This document shows, piece after piece, positions 6,428 through 8,705 of a stretch of DNA of 8,705 nt; position 1 is the stretch's first letter, and every line of letters begins with the position of its first letter. The position numbers were made by a program, and so were the translations under genes. The notes under the pieces are model-generated. The model did no database searches. It had not been told where the DNA came from and saw only the letters and a list, made by a program, of their open reading frames with translations. Source of the stretch: an uncultured Ruminococcus sp. (GTDB lineage: Bacteria; Bacillota; Clostridia; Oscillospirales; Acutalibacteraceae); NCBI GenBank assembly GCA_945632055.1, contig CALZCU010000023.1, positions 1 through 8,705 on the forward strand, written 5' to 3'.

Positions 6428-8494
6428 ATGAAACACACCTACATTCTTGAAAACCTCAATTGTGCAAATTGTGCCGCAAAAATTGAGAGCAAAATTTCCT
6501 CAACCGAAGGCTTCAACGATGTCAGCTTCAATTTTGCAACTAAGAAGCTCAGCTTTTCCTCAGAAAAGAGCAACACGCTTTCGGAAATTCAGCAGATTTG
6601 CGACAGCATTGAGGACGGCGTTACCGTAGTTGACAGCAAAGCAACGGTGAGCAAAAACAAAAGCAGTAAGGGCTTTGATATTATCACCCTTGTATCCGCT
6701 GTTCTGCTCGGATTAGCCGCCTTTGTAATGCACTTTGCGTTTCAGGACGCACCGGAAATCATCATTTTTGCTTTGAGTGCGACAGCAACGGCACTTGCAG
6801 GTTGGAAAATATTTTTCAAGGGTATTCGCAATGCCGTTAAGCTGAAAATAGATGAAACCGTCCTGCTCATTGTTGCGGTAATTGCCGCCTTCTGCCTTGG
6901 TGAATTTGTTGAAGCGGCAATGGTTACAATTCTCTTTTCGCTGGGTGAATTTATCGAAGCTGTCGCTGTTGACGCTTCACGCAGAGATATTGAAAAGCTG
7001 GCTCAGATTCGCCCCGATACTGCTGTAATGGTGAGCAACGGAATCGAAACAGTCGTTGCGGCTGAAAAGGTTGCGGTCGGCAGTACAATCGCCGTAAAGC
7101 CCTATGAGAGAATACCGCTTGACGGAATTGTAACTCAGGGAAATTCAACCCTTGATGTTTCTGCTCTCACAGGCGAAAGCCTGCCGATTGATATTTCCGA
7201 GGGCGGCGAGGTTATGAGCGGAGCAATTAACGGAAGTGGCTTGCTGTTAATTAAAACTACAAAGGAATACGGCAGCAGCACAGCCACAAGGATTCTGAAG
7301 CTCGTTGAGGAAGCGGCGGCTCAGAAGGGTCAACAGGAAAAGCTTATTTCAAGATTTGCCGCAATCTACACTCCAATTGTGATTGCCGTTGCTGTTCTGA
7401 TTGCCTTTGTTCCTCCTCTGCTCGGATTGGGAGCGTTCTCGGAATGGCTGTATCGTGCGCTTGTATGCCTTGTGGCTTCCTGCCCCTGCGCAATTGTAAT
7501 CTCTGTTCCTCTCTCCTACTATTCGGGAATCGGAGCGGCTTCAAAAATCGGAGTTTTAATAAAGGGCGGAAAGTACCTTGAGGCTCTGGCAAATGCGGAT
7601 ACATTTGTGTTTGACAAAACAGGAACGCTGACAAACGGCAGGCTCAGACTCACCAAAATCAAGGCACTGAACGGATGGAGTGAAAACGAGGTGCTTACCC
7701 TTGCCGCCGCCTGTGAGAAGCACTCCGTTCACCCTGTTGCATCTGCAATCAAAGAGAAAGCCGCCGATCTTATCCTGCCTGTGCTGACAAACTACAAAGA
7801 AACAGCAGGTCACGGCACAAGCGCAGAATACAACGGAAAAACCGTTCAATGCGGCGGTGCAAAAATTTTGTCCGATAATCAAAAGACGACAATCGGAAAC
7901 GGCTCGGTTTTCGTACTTTATGACGGAGAGCTAATCGGAGAATTAACAGTTGAGGATACAATAAGAGCCGAATCCGAGAGCGTTATTGCTCAATTAAAAG
8001 AGCTTGGAATTAAAAATACCGTAATGCTGACAGGCGACTCAGCCGCCAACGCTTCTTCGATAAGCAAAAAGCTGAAACTTGACCGCTGTTATGCAGACCT
8101 ACTGCCTGCCAACAAGCTTTCAAAGCTCAATCAGCTGAAAGACACTTCAAAGGCAGTATGCTTTGTCGGTGACGGAATAAACGACGCTCCCGTACTTTCT
8201 GCAAGCGACTGCGGAATCGCAATGGGACTTGGCAGTGAAGCGGCTATAGAAGCCTCTGACGCAGTGCTTTCATCGGGCAATCTGTCAAAGCTCCCCGATG
8301 CCGTAAGACTGTCAAGAAAGGTTATGAGGACAGTCAAGACAAATATCGCCTTCGCCCTCTCGGTAAAGGCGGCGGTAATTGTGCTGGCGGCTCTGGGCTT
8401 TGCATCAATGTGGATGTCCGTAATAGCCGACACAGGAGTAAGCGTAGCCTGTGTGCTGTATGCCGCAAGGCTGTTAAGGTCAAAGGTCAGATAA
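6428..8494 (+). CDS. zntA: P1B-type Zn/Cd/Pb-exporting ATPase
   Basis: The 688-residue heavy-metal efflux pump of the cytoplasmic membrane begins with a single HMA metal-binding domain with C12-x-x-C15. The rest is the P1B core: actuator motif TGES (248-251), membrane metal site CPC (352-354), phosphorylation motif DKTGT (D396), the HP dipeptide (435-436), TGD (535-537) and GDGINDAP (581-588). The last transmembrane pair has K647 and D668, the positions that with CPC mark the Zn/Cd/Pb subgroup (P1B-2, as in ZntA and CadA), not copper pumps. All catalytic residues are present. The ribosome binding site AAGGAGGGG (6414-6422) is very strong and overlaps the stop of the ArsR gene, so translation is likely coupled. 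Pairing with a cysteine-free SmtB-type sensor points to zinc as the main physiological substrate; Cd and Pb may be carried too. Confidence 0.95.
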   Translation: MKHTYILENLNCANCAAKIESKISSTEGFNDVSFNFATKKLSFSSEKSNTLSEIQQICDSIEDGVTVVDSKATVSKNKSSKGFDIITLVSAVLLGLAAFVMHFAFQDAPEIIIFALSATATALAGWKIFFKGIRNAVKLKIDETVLLIVAVIAAFCLGEFVEAAMVTILFSLGEFIEAVAVDASRRDIEKLAQIRPDTAVMVSNGIETVVAAEKVAVGSTIAVKPYERIPLDGIVTQGNSTLDVSALTGESLPIDISEGGEVMSGAINGSGLLLIKTTKEYGSSTATRILKLVEEAAAQKGQQEKLISRFAAIYTPIVIAVAVLIAFVPPLLGLGAFSEWLYRALVCLVASCPCAIVISVPLSYYSGIGAASKIGVLIKGGKYLEALANADTFVFDKTGTLTNGRLRLTKIKALNGWSENEVLTLAAACEKHSVHPVASAIKEKAADLILPVLTNYKETAGHGTSAEYNGKTVQCGGAKILSDNQKTTIGNGSVFVLYDGELIGELTVEDTIRAESESVIAQLKELGIKNTVMLTGDSAANASSISKKLKLDRCYADLLPANKLSKLNQLKDTSKAVCFVGDGINDAPVLSASDCGIAMGLGSEAAIEASDAVLSSGNLSKLPDAVRLSRKVMRTVKTNIAFALSVKAAVIVLAALGFASMWMSVIADTGVSVACVLYAARLLRSKVR

Positions 8495-8558
8495 CTCAAC
8501 ACAATCCTGCGGTGTATCTCCTCTGTCCGACCGTTTTACCGCACTTGCAAATAAATTC

Positions 8559-8578
8559 AGGCACCCAAACGGGTGCCT
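8559..8578 (-). terminator. Hairpin, likely terminator of a minus-strand gene beyond the window
   Basis: AGGCACCC (8559-8566) pairs perfectly with GGGTGCCT (8571-8578) around an AAAC loop. On the plus strand it is followed by CAGACTGTAG with no T tract. On the minus strand it is followed by GAATTTATTT, so it looks better as a terminator for a convergent gene from the right. It may still close the zinc ATPase transcript, whose stop codon is 65 bases upstream. Confidence 0.5.
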
Positions 8579-8633
8579 CAGACTGTAGAAAAACTCAAAC
8601 ATTCAATTAATAACAACAATACTTTGCTATTAC

Positions 8634-8705
8634 ATCCAAGGCTCCCCTTAGAGGGGAGCTGTCATTTTGCTTGCAAAATGACTGAGGGGTGGAGATGAAC
8701 TTTTC
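8634..8705 (+). repeat. Palindromic dispersed repeat, right copy (reaches the window edge)
   Basis: After ATCCAAG (8634-8640), GCTCCCCT (8641-8648) pairs with AGGGGAGC (8652-8659). A 10-bp stem follows, GTCATTTTGC (8661-8670) with GCAAAATGAC (8673-8682). TGAGGGG (8683-8689) can alternatively pair with CCCCTTA (8644-8650), enclosing the second stem. The element shares its first bases and its hairpin order with the copy at 1-57 on the other strand. No ORF is evident. Confidence 0.65.

Noticed and set aside
8131..8502. Minus-strand open frame (123 codons) over the end of the ATPase gene
   Set aside because: It is antisense to the conserved GDGINDAP and C-terminal membrane helices of the pump, with no recognisable protein features.
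8410..8610. Plus-strand open frame overlapping the 3' end of the ATPase gene
   Set aside because: It is mostly a frame-shifted reading of the ATPase and crosses the hairpin at 8559-8578; no ribosome binding site or domain supports it.

Overview
The window looks like chromosomal DNA of a gut-type Clostridia bacterium, probably Oscillospiraceae (Ruminococcus or Eubacterium siraeum-like). The grounds are moderate GC coding DNA, strong AGGAGG ribosome binding sites, sigma-A promoters with 17-nt spacers, a secreted BspA-like leucine-rich repeat protein ending in a type I dockerin, and hairpin-rich dispersed repeats of a style I recall from this group. The genus is an inference; no rRNA or marker gene is present.

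Layout. Positions 1-57 hold the end of a palindromic repeat. Positions 112-139 hold a plus-oriented hairpin terminator. A minus-strand gene (204-1886) encodes an exported LRR-dockerin protein. A 224-base divergent intergenic region carries one promoter for each direction and a perfect 12-bp hairpin in the leader of the plus-strand operon. That operon is trkA-trkH (2111-4933), the regulatory and pore subunits of a Trk potassium uptake system. Next, under its own consensus promoter, is an AT-rich gene (5048-5899) for a zinc-ribbon/helical-repeat/coiled-coil membrane protein of unknown role, closed by a good terminator. Last comes a two-gene metal resistance operon: a SmtB/CzrA-type ArsR repressor (6083-6415) and a P1B-type Zn/Cd/Pb-exporting ATPase (6428-8494). 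Its promoter has an inverted-repeat operator just downstream of the -10 box. A minus-oriented hairpin and a second copy of the palindromic repeat, inverted relative to the first, close the window.

How the genes work together. TrkA binds nucleotide in the cytosol and gates the TrkH potassium pore. The ArsR protein has no cysteine but has all four ligands of the alpha-5 zinc site (D94, H96, H107, E110). It should therefore sense Zn(II) and release the operator, so that the ATPase exports the metal. The LRR-dockerin protein and the zinc-ribbon membrane protein appear to be independent single genes.

Most of the window is ordinary housekeeping and transport DNA. I see no convincing new multi-gene system. 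The items most worth a second look are the inverted pair of repeats flanking the window, the AT-rich orphan zinc-ribbon gene, the hairpin at the 5' end of the trkAH transcript, and the dockerin on an LRR protein.
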